A stretch of DNA of 64,000 nucleotides from Aureisphaera sp963669405. GTDB taxonomy: Bacteria > Bacteroidota > Bacteroidia > Flavobacteriales > Flavobacteriaceae. Shown piece by piece: positions 52,542 through 60,782 of the stretch. The position numbers and the translations under genes were made by a program. Each line of letters starts with the position of its first letter. The stretch's first letter is position 1. The stretch spans positions 620,001 through 684,000 of the forward strand of contig CAXXHF010000002.1 in the NCBI GenBank assembly GCA_963669405.2, written 5' to 3'. The notes below the pieces were generated by a model that did no database searches, was not told the origin of the DNA, and saw only the letters and a list, made by a program, of their open reading frames with translations.

Positions 52542-53444
52542 CTACAATAGATCGGAAAGTGCATTTTCAAGGTTCACAAACTGAAACATATAGCCGGCAT
52601 CTTCAATTTTTTCTGAACTTACCAATTGACTTTCCAATACAAGATCGCTCATTTCACCCAACATGAGGCGTAACACAAATGCTGGAACCTTGGGCAACCA
52701 GAGCTTCTTTTTAAGTTGAGAAGCAATTAATTGTGTCATTTTCTTTTGTGTGGTTGGACTGGGAGAAACCCCGTTATACACACCAGGCAAACCATTTTTG
52801 AGTAAAAACATAAAGATTCCGGCAACATCTTTACGGTGTATCCAAGATTGCCATTGGCGACCACTTGCCAATGGAGCCCCTACTCCCATCTGTATAGGTT
52901 TTGCCAATTTGGGGAAGGCACCTTCGGTTTCATCAAGTACGACACCAATTCTTACCTTGGAAACCTTAATATTCAATCGTTCAAAATTATCTGCAGCCTT
53001 TTCCCAAGCTACCACCACTTTACCTAAAAAGGAATTGGAGGTGGCAGATTCGTCTTCCATATACAACTTATCAAATGAACTGGGATACAAACTGATACCA
53101 CTTGCCGATGCATAGTGAGTAACTTGGTGATCTATGGTTGATAAGGTTTCATGTAATAATCTTGCCGTGTCCAATCTACTTTGTAAGATAATATCCTTGT
53201 AAGAACGTGTCCATCGTTTAGAAACCGATGCTCCAGCTAAATTAACAATGGCAGTTACTCCGTGAAAGGCATTGGTGTCAATTTCATTTTGAGAAGGATT
53301 CCAATAAAACCCTTTTCCGTGTTTTAAAGCGTCTATCTGCTCTTTTCTCGTTGTCAAAAAATGAATCGCAATATCTGCTTCTTCACACTGTTGTATGAGT
53401 TCTTTTCCAATTAATCCTGTAGCCCCTGCAATAAGAATCTTCAT
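52542..53444 (-). CDS. TIGR01777-type epimerase-like protein
   Basis: A 300-residue protein from the ATG at 53444 (a TTG three codons upstream is not preferred). NAD-binding GATGLIGKELIQQ opens a Rossmann fold; VNLAGASVSKRWT, the YASASGISLYP segment and RIGVVLDETEGAFPKLAKPIQMGVGAPLASGRQWQSWIHRKDVA are hallmarks of this family. It resembles extended short-chain dehydrogenases, but the usual YxxxK pair is not evident, and the activity is unknown. Monocistronic or loosely linked to mnmD. Confidence 0.88.
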   Translation of the reverse strand: MKILIAGATGLIGKELIQQCEEADIAIHFLTTRKEQIDALKHGKGFYWNPSQNEIDTNAFHGVTAIVNLAGASVSKRWTRSYKDIILQSRLDTARLLHETLSTIDHQVTHYASASGISLYPSSFDKLYMEDESATSNSFLGKVVVAWEKAADNFERLNIKVSKVRIGVVLDETEGAFPKLAKPIQMGVGAPLASGRQWQSWIHRKDVAGIFMFLLKNGLPGVYNGVSPSPTTQKKMTQLIASQLKKKLWLPKVPAFVLRLMLGEMSDLVLESQLVSSEKIEDAGYMFQFVNLENALSDLL

Positions 53445-53506
53445 CTTGTTCAATTTACATAAAGATACGCCTTGCTATGAGGAATGTCTTAACCGTTAAC
53501 TTAAAA

Positions 53507-54190
53507 TTAGGCATCTTTATCTATACTTTTACTTGCCCTTAACATCTCTCTTTTCCCAGGAGGGCCAGGAAGACGTTCTACCGTAAAGCCAACCGCTTGC
53601 ATAGCCCTGCGCACACTGCCTTTAGCAGCATAGGTTACGAGAACACCTTGAGGTTTTAAAGCATTGTACATTTTCTGAAAAATAACTTCTGTCCACAATT
53701 CAGGTTGTACCCTGGCTCCAAAAGCATCGAAATAGATAAGATGGTAGGCTTCTGTGTCTGATATATCTGAAAAAAACTGCTTGCGTTTGGTCAAAGCAAA
53801 ACGATCATTCAAATGAAATTTTTGCTCCCATTCATAAGCATGCAATTGATGAAATGTTTCAGGATCACCATTTACCAATTCAGGATAATTTAGTTTTTCA
53901 ACCTCTTCCAAGGATACTGGATATCCTTCAACACCCACATAGTTGATATTGATAGGGGTTTTTTGAGCATGTAGTAAAGTGAGGTAGGCGTTTAGGCCCG
54001 TTCCAAATCCAATTTCCATTAATTGAATTTCGGAAGGTTGTTGTTGGGAAAGTAAAAAATCCAGTCCAGAGGCTATAAACACATGAAGTGCTTCGTTTAT
54101 AGCTCCGTGTTTGGAATGGTACTGTTCGTTCCAATCGGGCAGATGGATCGTCACCGATCCATCACCCGTAGTAAGGAATTCACGTTTCAA
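53507..54190 (-). CDS. mnmD: tRNA 5-methylaminomethyl-2-thiouridine methyltransferase MnmD
   Basis: A 227-residue methyltransferase starting at TTG (54190). The head DGSVTIHLPDWNEQYHSKHGAINEALHVFI is the MnmD/MnmC(m) signature. SAM-binding LMEIGFGTGLNAYLTLL and the later LIYFDAFGARVQPELWTEVIFQKMYNALKPQGVLVTYAAKGSVRRAM complete the domain. It finishes the wobble-base modification of certain tRNAs. The FAD domain that is fused in E. coli MnmC is absent, as in many Bacteroidota. It starts 4 bp after the DUF4920 gene stop. Confidence 0.92.
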   Translation of the reverse strand: MKREFLTTGDGSVTIHLPDWNEQYHSKHGAINEALHVFIASGLDFLLSQQQPSEIQLMEIGFGTGLNAYLTLLHAQKTPININYVGVEGYPVSLEEVEKLNYPELVNGDPETFHQLHAYEWEQKFHLNDRFALTKRKQFFSDISDTEAYHLIYFDAFGARVQPELWTEVIFQKMYNALKPQGVLVTYAAKGSVRRAMQAVGFTVERLPGPPGKREMLRASKSIDKDA

Positions 54191-54194
54191 AAGG

Positions 54195-54719
54195 TTATTT
54201 ACTGTCCTTCTTGGGAATCAATACCCCAGTAGAAAGGAAGTTATAGGAAAGTTCTGGTTCTGTAATAGCGTCGATCTCTTCTTGTGGTTTGCCAGCATCT
54301 TCAGCATAATGCTTTAAATCTTCTACACTGGTTTCTTCTACATAGGCTTTTCCGTTTACTAAAATCTCAGCTCCAGCTAAATCTTTGGGCATAAAGAATC
54401 CGTAATCCAAAAATCGCACAAAAGATTCTTCTTCGCCTAAATCCAAGCGCATCCAGCAGCCTTTCTTTTGGCATACACTGTTCACCTTGGCTTTCACTTT
54501 CATATCCACAGAGTCCCCCACTTTCATCTCTTTATAGGCGGCCAATAATTCACTGGATGTAACCACATCTTTATCCTCAAAACGGTATCCTTTAAGGTCA
54601 TACTGTTCGGCCTGTTCTAAAGCCATACTTTTTGAAGTATCGGCATCCTTCTCTTTTGCAGTATTACAAGCAGTAAACAACGTTACTACAACAAGTAAAA
54701 ACAATAGGTTTTGTTTCAT
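54195..54719 (-). CDS. DUF4920 lipoprotein
   Basis: A 174-residue lipoprotein (ATG at 54719; a GTG one codon upstream is possible). The lipobox is FTAC with Cys18. The DUF4920 domain follows, recognised by KVNSVCQKKGCWMRLDLGEEESFVRFLDYGFFMPKD, which resembles an OB-like fold with a CxxKGCW motif. The family is typical of flavobacteria and of unknown role; the cysteine pair may bind metal or form a disulfide in the periplasm. It is cotranscribed with mnmD. Confidence 0.87.
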   Translation of the reverse strand: MKQNLLFLLVVVTLFTACNTAKEKDADTSKSMALEQAEQYDLKGYRFEDKDVVTSSELLAAYKEMKVGDSVDMKVKAKVNSVCQKKGCWMRLDLGEEESFVRFLDYGFFMPKDLAGAEILVNGKAYVEETSVEDLKHYAEDAGKPQEEIDAITEPELSYNFLSTGVLIPKKDSK

Positions 54720-54797
54720 CACATTAAAAATTTGAATAGCTAAAAATATACCACAATTTTATGAAATTTTTACGTTTTTTATGGCATATATTTTACC

Positions 54798-54805
54798 TAA
54801 TTTTG
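54798..54805 (+). promoter_or_regulatory. -7 element of ilvE (TAATTTTG)
   Basis: Full match to TAnnTTTG, 19 bp before the ATG at 54825. No clear -33 TTG is visible. Confidence 0.55.
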
Positions 54806-54824
54806 CGACAGACACTAAAATTTT

Positions 54825-55895
54825 ATGAGCCTAGCTACAACCCCCATTATTCAAATTGAAAAAGTGACCTCTTCTAGAATTCATGAAGTGGATTTTCAGA
54901 ACCTGGTTTTTGGAAATGAATTCACGGATCATATGTTTGAGTGTGACTACAAGGATGGCGCTTGGCAAAATCCAACTATAAGACCCTACGGACCTTTAAG
55001 CATGTATCCATCATCTAAGGTTTTCCACTACGGGCAAGCTGTTTTTGAGGGCATGAAGGCCTATAAAGATGATGCTGGTACTGTGTTTTTATTCCGGCCG
55101 CAGGAAAATCTGGAACGAATCAATAAGTCGTCTCACCGTATGGCCATTCCAGAATTTCCGAAGGAATTGTTTTTTGATGCCATGCATCAATTGCTGGAAA
55201 TGGACCAAGAATGGGTAAAACCCGGAATGGGCAATTCATTATATATACGTCCTTTTGTCATTGCTACACAGAATGGAGTTTCTGCTTCTCCTTCTACCGA
55301 ATATAAGTTTATGATCATACTTTCTCCCGCCCAAGCTTATTATAAAGGAGAAGTAAAAGTGATCATTGCCGAAAATTTTAGCCGCGCCGCAGATGGAGGT
55401 GTTGGGTACGCTAAGGCTGCTGGTAATTATGGAGCACAATTTTACCCCACCAATTTGGCAAAAGAGCAAGGATTTCAGCAAGTCATCTGGACCGATGCCA
55501 ACGAACACAAATACTTGGAAGAAGCTGGTACCATGAACGTATTCTTTCGAGTGAACGATACTTTATTAACTGCTCCCAACAATGACCGAATCTTAGACGG
55601 AATTACCCGTAAAAGTGTTATTGCTCTAGCAGAAAGGGCTGGTATGGATGTACAGGTACGTCGCGTTGAAGTACAGGAAATTGTAGAGGCCGCCAAAAAT
55701 GGTTCCCTAAAAGAAATCTTTGGTGCAGGAACGGCAGCCGTAATTAGCCCTGTAAATGCTTTCAGTTATAAGGGGGAAACCTATGAACTACAAGCACAAC
55801 CAGATTCTTTTGCTAAGCAATTTAAAAAGCAATTGACCGAAATTCAGCACAATCTGGCTGAAGATCCGTTTGGATGGAGATATCCTGTGTTATAA
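54825..55895 (+). CDS. ilvE: Branched-chain amino acid aminotransferase
   Basis: A 356-residue class IV PLP aminotransferase. The Schiff-base lysine is K197 in GVGYAKAAGNYG. RPYGPLSMYPSSKVFHYGQAVFEGMKAY and YLEEAGTMNVFF are the family hallmarks, and GAGTAAVISPV lies near the end. It is of the longer (about 350-residue) type found in Bacteroidota and eukaryotes. It catalyses the last step of Leu, Ile and Val synthesis. Monocistronic. Confidence 0.95.
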   Translation: MSLATTPIIQIEKVTSSRIHEVDFQNLVFGNEFTDHMFECDYKDGAWQNPTIRPYGPLSMYPSSKVFHYGQAVFEGMKAYKDDAGTVFLFRPQENLERINKSSHRMAIPEFPKELFFDAMHQLLEMDQEWVKPGMGNSLYIRPFVIATQNGVSASPSTEYKFMIILSPAQAYYKGEVKVIIAENFSRAADGGVGYAKAAGNYGAQFYPTNLAKEQGFQQVIWTDANEHKYLEEAGTMNVFFRVNDTLLTAPNNDRILDGITRKSVIALAERAGMDVQVRRVEVQEIVEAAKNGSLKEIFGAGTAAVISPVNAFSYKGETYELQAQPDSFAKQFKKQLTEIQHNLAEDPFGWRYPVL

Positions 55896-55897
55896 TG

Positions 55898-55914
55898 TAA
55901 GGAGGGGCTCCTTA
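55898..55914. terminator. Small hairpin between ilvE and the convergent gene
   Basis: Perfect 7-bp stem TAAGGAG / CTCCTTA with a 3-nt loop. It overlaps the stop codon of the minus-strand gene. A weak T stretch (ATTTT) follows on the plus strand. Confidence 0.4.
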
Positions 55915-56298
55915 ATTTTCCAATATCGCTTTAATATCCGGTTTAAAGTAGTGAGGCCCTTTTAATACTTTTCCGTCCTCACGGTAGATGGGTTTTCCAT
56001 CTGCTCCCAGCTTACTCATATTACTGCGTTGAATCTCGTTGAAGACTTCTTCTATTTTATGTTGCATACCATGCTCTATGATGGTCCCACAAAGAATGTA
56101 CAGCATGTCCCCCAAAGCATCTGCCACTTCTATGAGATCATTGTTGGTAGCCGCTTCCAAGTATTCTTCGTTCTCTTCTTTCATAAGGTTAAAGCGAAGT
56201 AAGTTTTTGGCCTCGCCCAGATTGGCAGTAGGGTTTTCTTTGATACCCAAGCCAAAAGCAGAGTGAAATTCGTGAACACAGGAGATTTTATTTTTCAT
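55912..56298 (-). CDS. MazG-like NTP pyrophosphohydrolase
   Basis: A 128-residue all-alpha pyrophosphohydrolase. The metal-binding motif of the family is visible as KEENEEYLEA (about 40-49) with a second acidic helix EVADALGDMLYILCGT (57-72). The tail GADGKPIYREDGKVLKGPHYFKPD is common in phosphoribosyl-ATP-diphosphatase-like members that hydrolyse noncanonical nucleoside triphosphates. Soluble, single-domain. The preferred substrate is unknown. Confidence 0.85.
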   Translation of the reverse strand: MKNKISCVHEFHSAFGLGIKENPTANLGEAKNLLRFNLMKEENEEYLEAATNNDLIEVADALGDMLYILCGTIIEHGMQHKIEEVFNEIQRSNMSKLGADGKPIYREDGKVLKGPHYFKPDIKAILEN

Positions 56299-56408
56299 AA
56301 AAAGTTTTTTTGAAGTCTATCTTTTGATGTTTTAAAAATAAGTAATGTGTTATTTGAAAATACAGGAGGCCTTGGAAAGTTTTCAACCAGATTTGCACAG
56401 AATTGGTG

Positions 56409-56416
56409 TATTTTTG
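56409..56416 (+). promoter_or_regulatory. -7 element of the 62-residue membrane protein gene (TATTTTTG)
   Basis: Full match to TAnnTTTG, 19 bp before the ATG at 56436. The spacing to the ATG is the same as at ilvE. Confidence 0.55.
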
Positions 56417-56435
56417 CATTCATAACCACTTGTCT

Positions 56436-56624
56436 ATGCTTTCTACGGGTCAGTTGATTTTTGCCATTTGTTTTGTCATTGTTTTTGTTGTGTTTATGGT
56501 GATTAGTTACCGAAAAGACAAAAAACTCCATAGAAAACAATACAAAGGAAGCATCTGGGTGTTGGTGGGCTTTATTGTCTTTTTCTGTTTGTTATTGGCT
56601 GCTAAAGTATATTTTGTAGACTAG
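56436..56624 (+). CDS. Small two-helix membrane protein
   Basis: A 62-residue protein from the ATG at 56436 to TAG. Two hydrophobic helices (about 5-22 and 40-60) are joined by a basic loop SYRKDKKLHRKQYKG. The pattern is that of a short inner-membrane hairpin protein, and I recognise no family. An upstream in-frame TTG at 56403 overlaps the promoter and is not used. The gene is short but has a consensus -7 element at the expected distance. Confidence 0.6.
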   Translation: MLSTGQLIFAICFVIVFVVFMVISYRKDKKLHRKQYKGSIWVLVGFIVFFCLLLAAKVYFVD

Positions 56625-56706
56625 CGCACTATTCTTAAAATCGTATTAAAGACCTAGGAAGTTTCTAAAAAAGAAACTAATTTCATAATTCGCTAAACCA
56701 GCCTAT

Positions 56707-56980
56707 ACCCTATTTGGGTCTTACCAGACTTAAATTTCCCCTTTTGCGTATAGAAATTGATATACCCAGTGATGGGTACTATATGTATTGTAACCAATCG
56801 ATTTTTATATATGATTAAAACCCAGCCAAAGAAAGCCTTCTCCGGTTGATTTTAATGATCCATTGAAATGTACTCTGTTTGATTTATTTGAGCAAAGCAA
56901 CAGCGAAACCAAGCCTAACTACCTCATTTCTATCCCCGTTTAAGACCTATTTTCCAAATATACCCTGTACTGGGTATATT
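56707..56980 (+). promoter_or_regulatory. Three ACCC-N5/6-GGGT palindromes in the leader of the protease-kinase operon
   Basis: Sites: ACCC-TATTT-GGGT (56707-56719), TACCC-N6-GGGTA (56763-56778) and the best, AATATACCC-N6-GGGTATATT (56957-56980, nine perfect arm pairs). The third lies 37 bp before the first ATG of the operon and overlaps a -7-like TATATTTTG. A fourth, related site lies at 61416-61428. These are likely binding sites of the NarL/LuxR-type regulators encoded downstream. The 392-bp gap 56625-57016 also holds a short open frame (56815-56943). Confidence 0.55.
56815..56943 (+). pseudogene. Possible C-terminal gene remnant
   Basis: A 42-codon open frame without an ATG, ending at TAA (56941-56943). 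It reads like ordinary coding sequence (PSPVDFNDPLKCTLFDLF, then NYLISIPV at the end). Its composition is richer in GC than the operon that follows. It may be the tail of a gene lost when the AT-rich cassette arrived, or chance. Confidence 0.2.
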
Positions 56981-57016
56981 TTGGGGTAGAGATATTTTAG
57001 AGTTTTGGAATATTAA

Positions 57017-57325
57017 ATGTTTAAAACAACAAAAATGGATACTAGTTCTTCATTGAGTTTAACAGCAAATCTACTTCTAGTCATATCTGCATTATTCACG
57101 ATCGGGCTGTGTTTTCTATACTTAGTACTGAAGAAAAATGTATTTGAAAATTTGAGTGGTATCATCCGTAATGTAGTTGTCTTATCCACAGAAGCAGTCA
57201 GAATAGCATTGCTTGGATTTATCGAGCTAAGAGACAATTCAATTTCGGAGTTTACATCAATGATAAAGGCCGGAGACTCTCTAGCTGTTTTCGCAATAGT
57301 TTATTTGTTCAATCCTTTAAATTAA
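57017..57325 (+). CDS. Small membrane protein, first gene of the protease-kinase operon
   Basis: A 102-residue protein (or 96 from the ATG at 57035). Hydrophobic segments lie at about 14-38 (LTANLLLVISALFTIGLCFLY) and, more weakly, at 50-68 and 84-97 (SLAVFAIVYLFN). I recognise no family. The protease gene begins 5 bp after its stop. The leader carries the ACCC-N6-GGGT palindromes. It could anchor or regulate the protease at the membrane, which is inference from the operon only. Codon use is AT-rich, like the next two genes. Confidence 0.6.
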   Translation: MFKTTKMDTSSSLSLTANLLLVISALFTIGLCFLYLVLKKNVFENLSGIIRNVVVLSTEAVRIALLGFIELRDNSISEFTSMIKAGDSLAVFAIVYLFNPLN

Positions 57326-57330
57326 TTAGA

Positions 57331-58473
57331 ATGATTCCAAAAAAAATACAAGAAGAATACGATAAAATAGTAGGTAATATGGAAAAGCCAAATAGTATCT
57401 ACGTCTATGCGGCAATCGTAAAAAATAAGTTAAATAAGTGGGATGTAGAATATGGATACAAACCTCATCCACGGAGTAATGGTTTTGAAGTATACAAAAC
57501 TAACGAAAAGAACACAAGAGCGGATATCGAAAAAACCCAACCATTCTTTATCGATAGCGGAATAGTAGATCCTAATGCTATAAAAAATAAAGAATCCTTT
57601 GAAGGAGGCATGCCAACCACCGGAGATGGAGAATTATTATCCATTAACGACCATGTCCATAGAATTCCACGTAAAGAACTCATTTCGCCAATAAAAGGAG
57701 GGCTCTCAATAGGCAATTACGGGAAAAAATATAAATCAGGAACTTTAGGAGGATTGTTCACTGTCAATAACAACAACAAAATCTATTTCCTAACATGTTA
57801 TCATAACTTAACTAATAACGTTTTTAAGATAAACTCGCCTAATCCACCACATAAGTACACCTTAGCTCACCCATCAAATAAAGATTATCATGACATTTAC
57901 CAAGTCTACAATGCAAAACCTATAGGAAATTGCACCTCAGATACGGCAGCATTCGATGGTTCTATAGACGCCATTATAGGTGAAATGACATCAAAAGATA
58001 TTTCGGAGGGGGTTCATAACTTTTTATCCAAAATCCCTCAAACTCACAAAGTAAAACACCAAAATATCGGAGACCCGGTAAGAAAACAAGGAAGGTCATC
58101 ACTTCTGACATCAGGGAAGATATTGAGTGTACAATCAGCAGTTCGGATTAAAAATGAGAACTATTCTGGACAAAAAAACGAATTGCCATATGTCGTTTTT
58201 AAAGATCAAATTATGACTGATAAGATGGCTATTGGTGGGGATTCCGGATCATCACTTTTCGTATATAATGGAGAACCTCAACAACCTGCGGAATGGAAAA
58301 TCGTAGGGCTTACATTTGCGAAAATCGATTTTAAAAAAATTGATCTGGATTTAATTTTAAATCAAAATGTTATAAGTAATAGCCTTAAAGGCCGAACATT
58401 CCATAACAAAATAGATAACATAATAAAGAATCAAAAACTTTTTGGGAAACTAAATTTTAAAACTTTTTTATAA
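57331..58473 (+). CDS. NAL1-like chymotrypsin-fold serine protease, cytoplasmic
   Basis: A 380-residue protein without signal peptide or membrane helix. Residues about 123-330 have the plan of NAL1-like trypsin-fold peptidases: GGLSIGNYG and GTLGGLF before the first active-site strand, LTCYHNL with His158 (where many relatives have SNNHV), SIDAIIGE with Asp213, VRKQGRSSLLTSGKI (the GRTTG-type loop) and IGGDSGSSLF with Ser305. The triad spacing (55 and 92 residues) is normal. An N-terminal region (1-120) of unknown fold precedes it. No propeptide is evident. It is the second gene of the operon; position and missing export signal suggest an intracellular regulatory or effector protease. The substrate is unknown. 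Confidence 0.75.
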   Translation: MIPKKIQEEYDKIVGNMEKPNSIYVYAAIVKNKLNKWDVEYGYKPHPRSNGFEVYKTNEKNTRADIEKTQPFFIDSGIVDPNAIKNKESFEGGMPTTGDGELLSINDHVHRIPRKELISPIKGGLSIGNYGKKYKSGTLGGLFTVNNNNKIYFLTCYHNLTNNVFKINSPNPPHKYTLAHPSNKDYHDIYQVYNAKPIGNCTSDTAAFDGSIDAIIGEMTSKDISEGVHNFLSKIPQTHKVKHQNIGDPVRKQGRSSLLTSGKILSVQSAVRIKNENYSGQKNELPYVVFKDQIMTDKMAIGGDSGSSLFVYNGEPQQPAEWKIVGLTFAKIDFKKIDLDLILNQNVISNSLKGRTFHNKIDNIIKNQKLFGKLNFKTFL

Positions 58474-58491
58474 CTTCAAAATCTTTTAAAT

Positions 58492-58992
58492 ATGGCATCA
58501 ACAATACCAATAATAGAAGGTAGTCAAGCACAACACATTTTAACTTTGGATGGTGCGGGAAACAAGTATTACTTCGAATTTGAATGGTCACATCAAAAAT
58601 TTCCTGTACAACGTGTGAAAGTAATTCCCTATGGGAGTAGTATAAATCATGTAAAACTTTTAAATACCATTTTATGTCAGGCCCCTCCTGATGAAAAGGA
58701 TCCATTGGTTGAAAATCATTTAGTCCTTTTTTGTCAAATTGTAGGAGCTAATGGGGATACATCTGCAACTTTCAATGTGAACATAGATAGAACTGATTAT
58801 TGTAAAAATTGTGGAACTGGAAATAAAGAAAAACAGATTCGATGTGTTGTTATCACTTACGGAACTAAAGAGAAAGTCCCTACAGTTCCCCTTGATTGCA
58901 AAGAGTATTATAAAATACGCCGAGAAAATCTGACGGGAACTTCATTAATCCCTGACGTTGATAAAGACGGCAACATAATAATCGATCCATAA
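58492..58992 (+). CDS. Unrecognised soluble protein with a CxxC motif
   Basis: A 166-residue protein, mainly predicted beta strand. DYCKNCGTGNKEKQIRC (102-118) brings together C104, C107 and C118, with C136 further on, which could bind one zinc ion. The N-terminal half (HILTLDGAGNKYYFEFEWS) resembles no domain I know. It lies 18 bp after the protease gene and 5 bp before the kinase gene, so it belongs to the same transcript and may be a partner, inhibitor or substrate of the protease. Confidence 0.65.
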   Translation: MASTIPIIEGSQAQHILTLDGAGNKYYFEFEWSHQKFPVQRVKVIPYGSSINHVKLLNTILCQAPPDEKDPLVENHLVLFCQIVGANGDTSATFNVNIDRTDYCKNCGTGNKEKQIRCVVITYGTKEKVPTVPLDCKEYYKIRRENLTGTSLIPDVDKDGNIIIDP

Positions 58993-58997
58993 ATTAT

Positions 58998-60782
58998 TTG
59001 AATAGATATACCAAAATACCCATTTTATGCCTTGTGTTCATAATGAACTCAGGGCTTTTTCATGCCCAAGTCAAGTCTTGGAAGGAGCTGGATTTGGCTC
59101 TAAAAACTGCTAAATACGATGAAGCTAAATCAATTTTACAAGTAATTGATTCTAACCAATTAAAAGGTCTAGATAAAGGCTTGTATTACTATTATTTCAG
59201 TCAACTTCAAGTATACGAGGACAAACACCACGCAGCTTCTGAAAATGGACGTCGAGCTATTCAATTATTTAAAAACAATAAGGAATTATATTGGGAAGGA
59301 ATGGCTTATTATCATGTTTACAAAGTTTTCACTCATCAACATGGATTAAAAATTGACAAAGATTTTTATCTTAAAGAATTCATAAGCATTGCGAATCATA
59401 CTCAACATCCCGAATTACTGTCCATTAAACATCTTCGTATCGCAATCAAATTAGCGAAAGCAAGTAAAGGTAATGAAGCCATCGAAGAATACAGAAAGTC
59501 CATTTTCTTTGCTGATATAATTTCCAAAGAACTGCTGAAGGCCATTATAATGTCCAATATGGCAACAGCGTTTCAATACACTAAACCTGAACCACAATTA
59601 GATTCATCATTAACATATTTAAGAAATTCACTAAAAGTGTTTGAAAAATACGGCCATAAAGATTATATCGCTTACAATTATAATAATCAAATTATTGTTT
59701 TAAATAAAATGAATCGATTCAAGGAAGCTGAAATATATTCCGAATTAAGGAAATCAGTAGACTTAGCTGGTAAGGGAAATAAAGCCAAATTTATTTTTAT
59801 GAACAATGGACTCAAAACGGCAAAAGCTAAAGGAGATTATGAAAAAGCTCTTTATTTTGCAGAAGAAAAGTACAAGTTAGATAGTATCATTGGCAATGAA
59901 TCTCAAAACAATGCAATTGTTGAGGCGGAAGCAAAATATCAGACCGCTGAAAAAGAAAAACAACTCCTTATCTCAGAACAGCGAACAACCTATAACCGTA
60001 ACATCGCCCTTGGACTGGGCGGTGGCCTAGCCGCCGTTTCCATCTTCGCCTTCCTCGTCTATAAAAACACCCGCCGTAAACAACGAATTGCCGAACAGGA
60101 AAAAGAACTGGAAATTCAGAAAAAGGAAAAGATCCTAAAAGATCAAGAACTGAATGCCATTGATGCGATGATCGAGGGTCAGGAAAAAGAACGACAACGC
60201 CTTGCGAGTGACCTACACGACAGTGTAGGTGCTACCCTATCGGCCGCTAAATTACAGTTTGATCATATTGCCAAAAACCGAGACAAATTGGTAGAACTGG
60301 AAGAGCTGTTTGAAAAAACAGGTTCCCTTTTGGAAGAAGCCTATACGGAGGTTCGCTCCATGGCGCACCTAAAAAACAGCGGAGTCATTGCCTCAAAAGG
60401 ATTGTTACCAGCTGTTGAAAAGTTGGCCAAAAACGCTTCCAGCAATAATGGACTCACCATAGAAGTACAGGATTTTGGACTCACCGAAAAGTTGGAAGCT
60501 TCTTTGGAGATTGCTATCTTTAGGATGATACAAGAACTCATCACCAACATCATTAAACACGCTGGGGCAACCGAAGCCCATATTTCTATTACACAACATG
60601 AAGACACCTTGAATATCATTGTAGAGGATAATGGAAAAGGCTTTAATCCCAGAAAGATGAAAAAAGCAGAGGGAATGGGATTACATAGCATTGAAAAACG
60701 GGTGGAGCATCTGGAAGGAAGTTTGGAAATGGATTCCACACCGGGAAGAGGCACCAACATTATAATAGACATACCGCTATGA
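58998..60782 (+). CDS. TPR-containing sensor histidine kinase (NarX/DesK type)
   Basis: A 594-residue kinase starting at TTG (58998); no ATG is available before the signal peptide (1-24, ending FHAQ). Residues about 30-320 are TPR-like helical repeats in the periplasm. One membrane helix (335-356) and a coiled coil follow, then a HisKA_3 dimerisation domain with the phosphorylated His407 in RLASDLHDSVGATLS. The HATPase domain carries NIIKHAG, DNGKGF and GMGLHSIEKRV. The stop overlaps the response-regulator ATG (ATGA). Base composition changes abruptly near codon 330: the sensor part is AT-rich, the kinase part is not. Confidence 0.92.
   Translation: MNRYTKIPILCLVFIMNSGLFHAQVKSWKELDLALKTAKYDEAKSILQVIDSNQLKGLDKGLYYYYFSQLQVYEDKHHAASENGRRAIQLFKNNKELYWEGMAYYHVYKVFTHQHGLKIDKDFYLKEFISIANHTQHPELLSIKHLRIAIKLAKASKGNEAIEEYRKSIFFADIISKELLKAIIMSNMATAFQYTKPEPQLDSSLTYLRNSLKVFEKYGHKDYIAYNYNNQIIVLNKMNRFKEAEIYSELRKSVDLAGKGNKAKFIFMNNGLKTAKAKGDYEKALYFAEEKYKLDSIIGNESQNNAIVEAEAKYQTAEKEKQLLISEQRTTYNRNIALGLGGGLAAVSIFAFLVYKNTRRKQRIAEQEKELEIQKKEKILKDQELNAIDAMIEGQEKERQRLASDLHDSVGATLSAAKLQFDHIAKNRDKLVELEELFEKTGSLLEEAYTEVRSMAHLKNSGVIASKGLLPAVEKLAKNASSNNGLTIEVQDFGLTEKLEASLEIAIFRMIQELITNIIKHAGATEAHISITQHEDTLNIIVEDNGKGFNPRKMKKAEGMGLHSIEKRVEHLEGSLEMDSTPGRGTNIIIDIPL

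Noticed and set aside
57331..58473. The serine protease as a secreted T9SS enzyme
   Set aside because: There is no signal peptide at the start and no C-terminal sorting domain.
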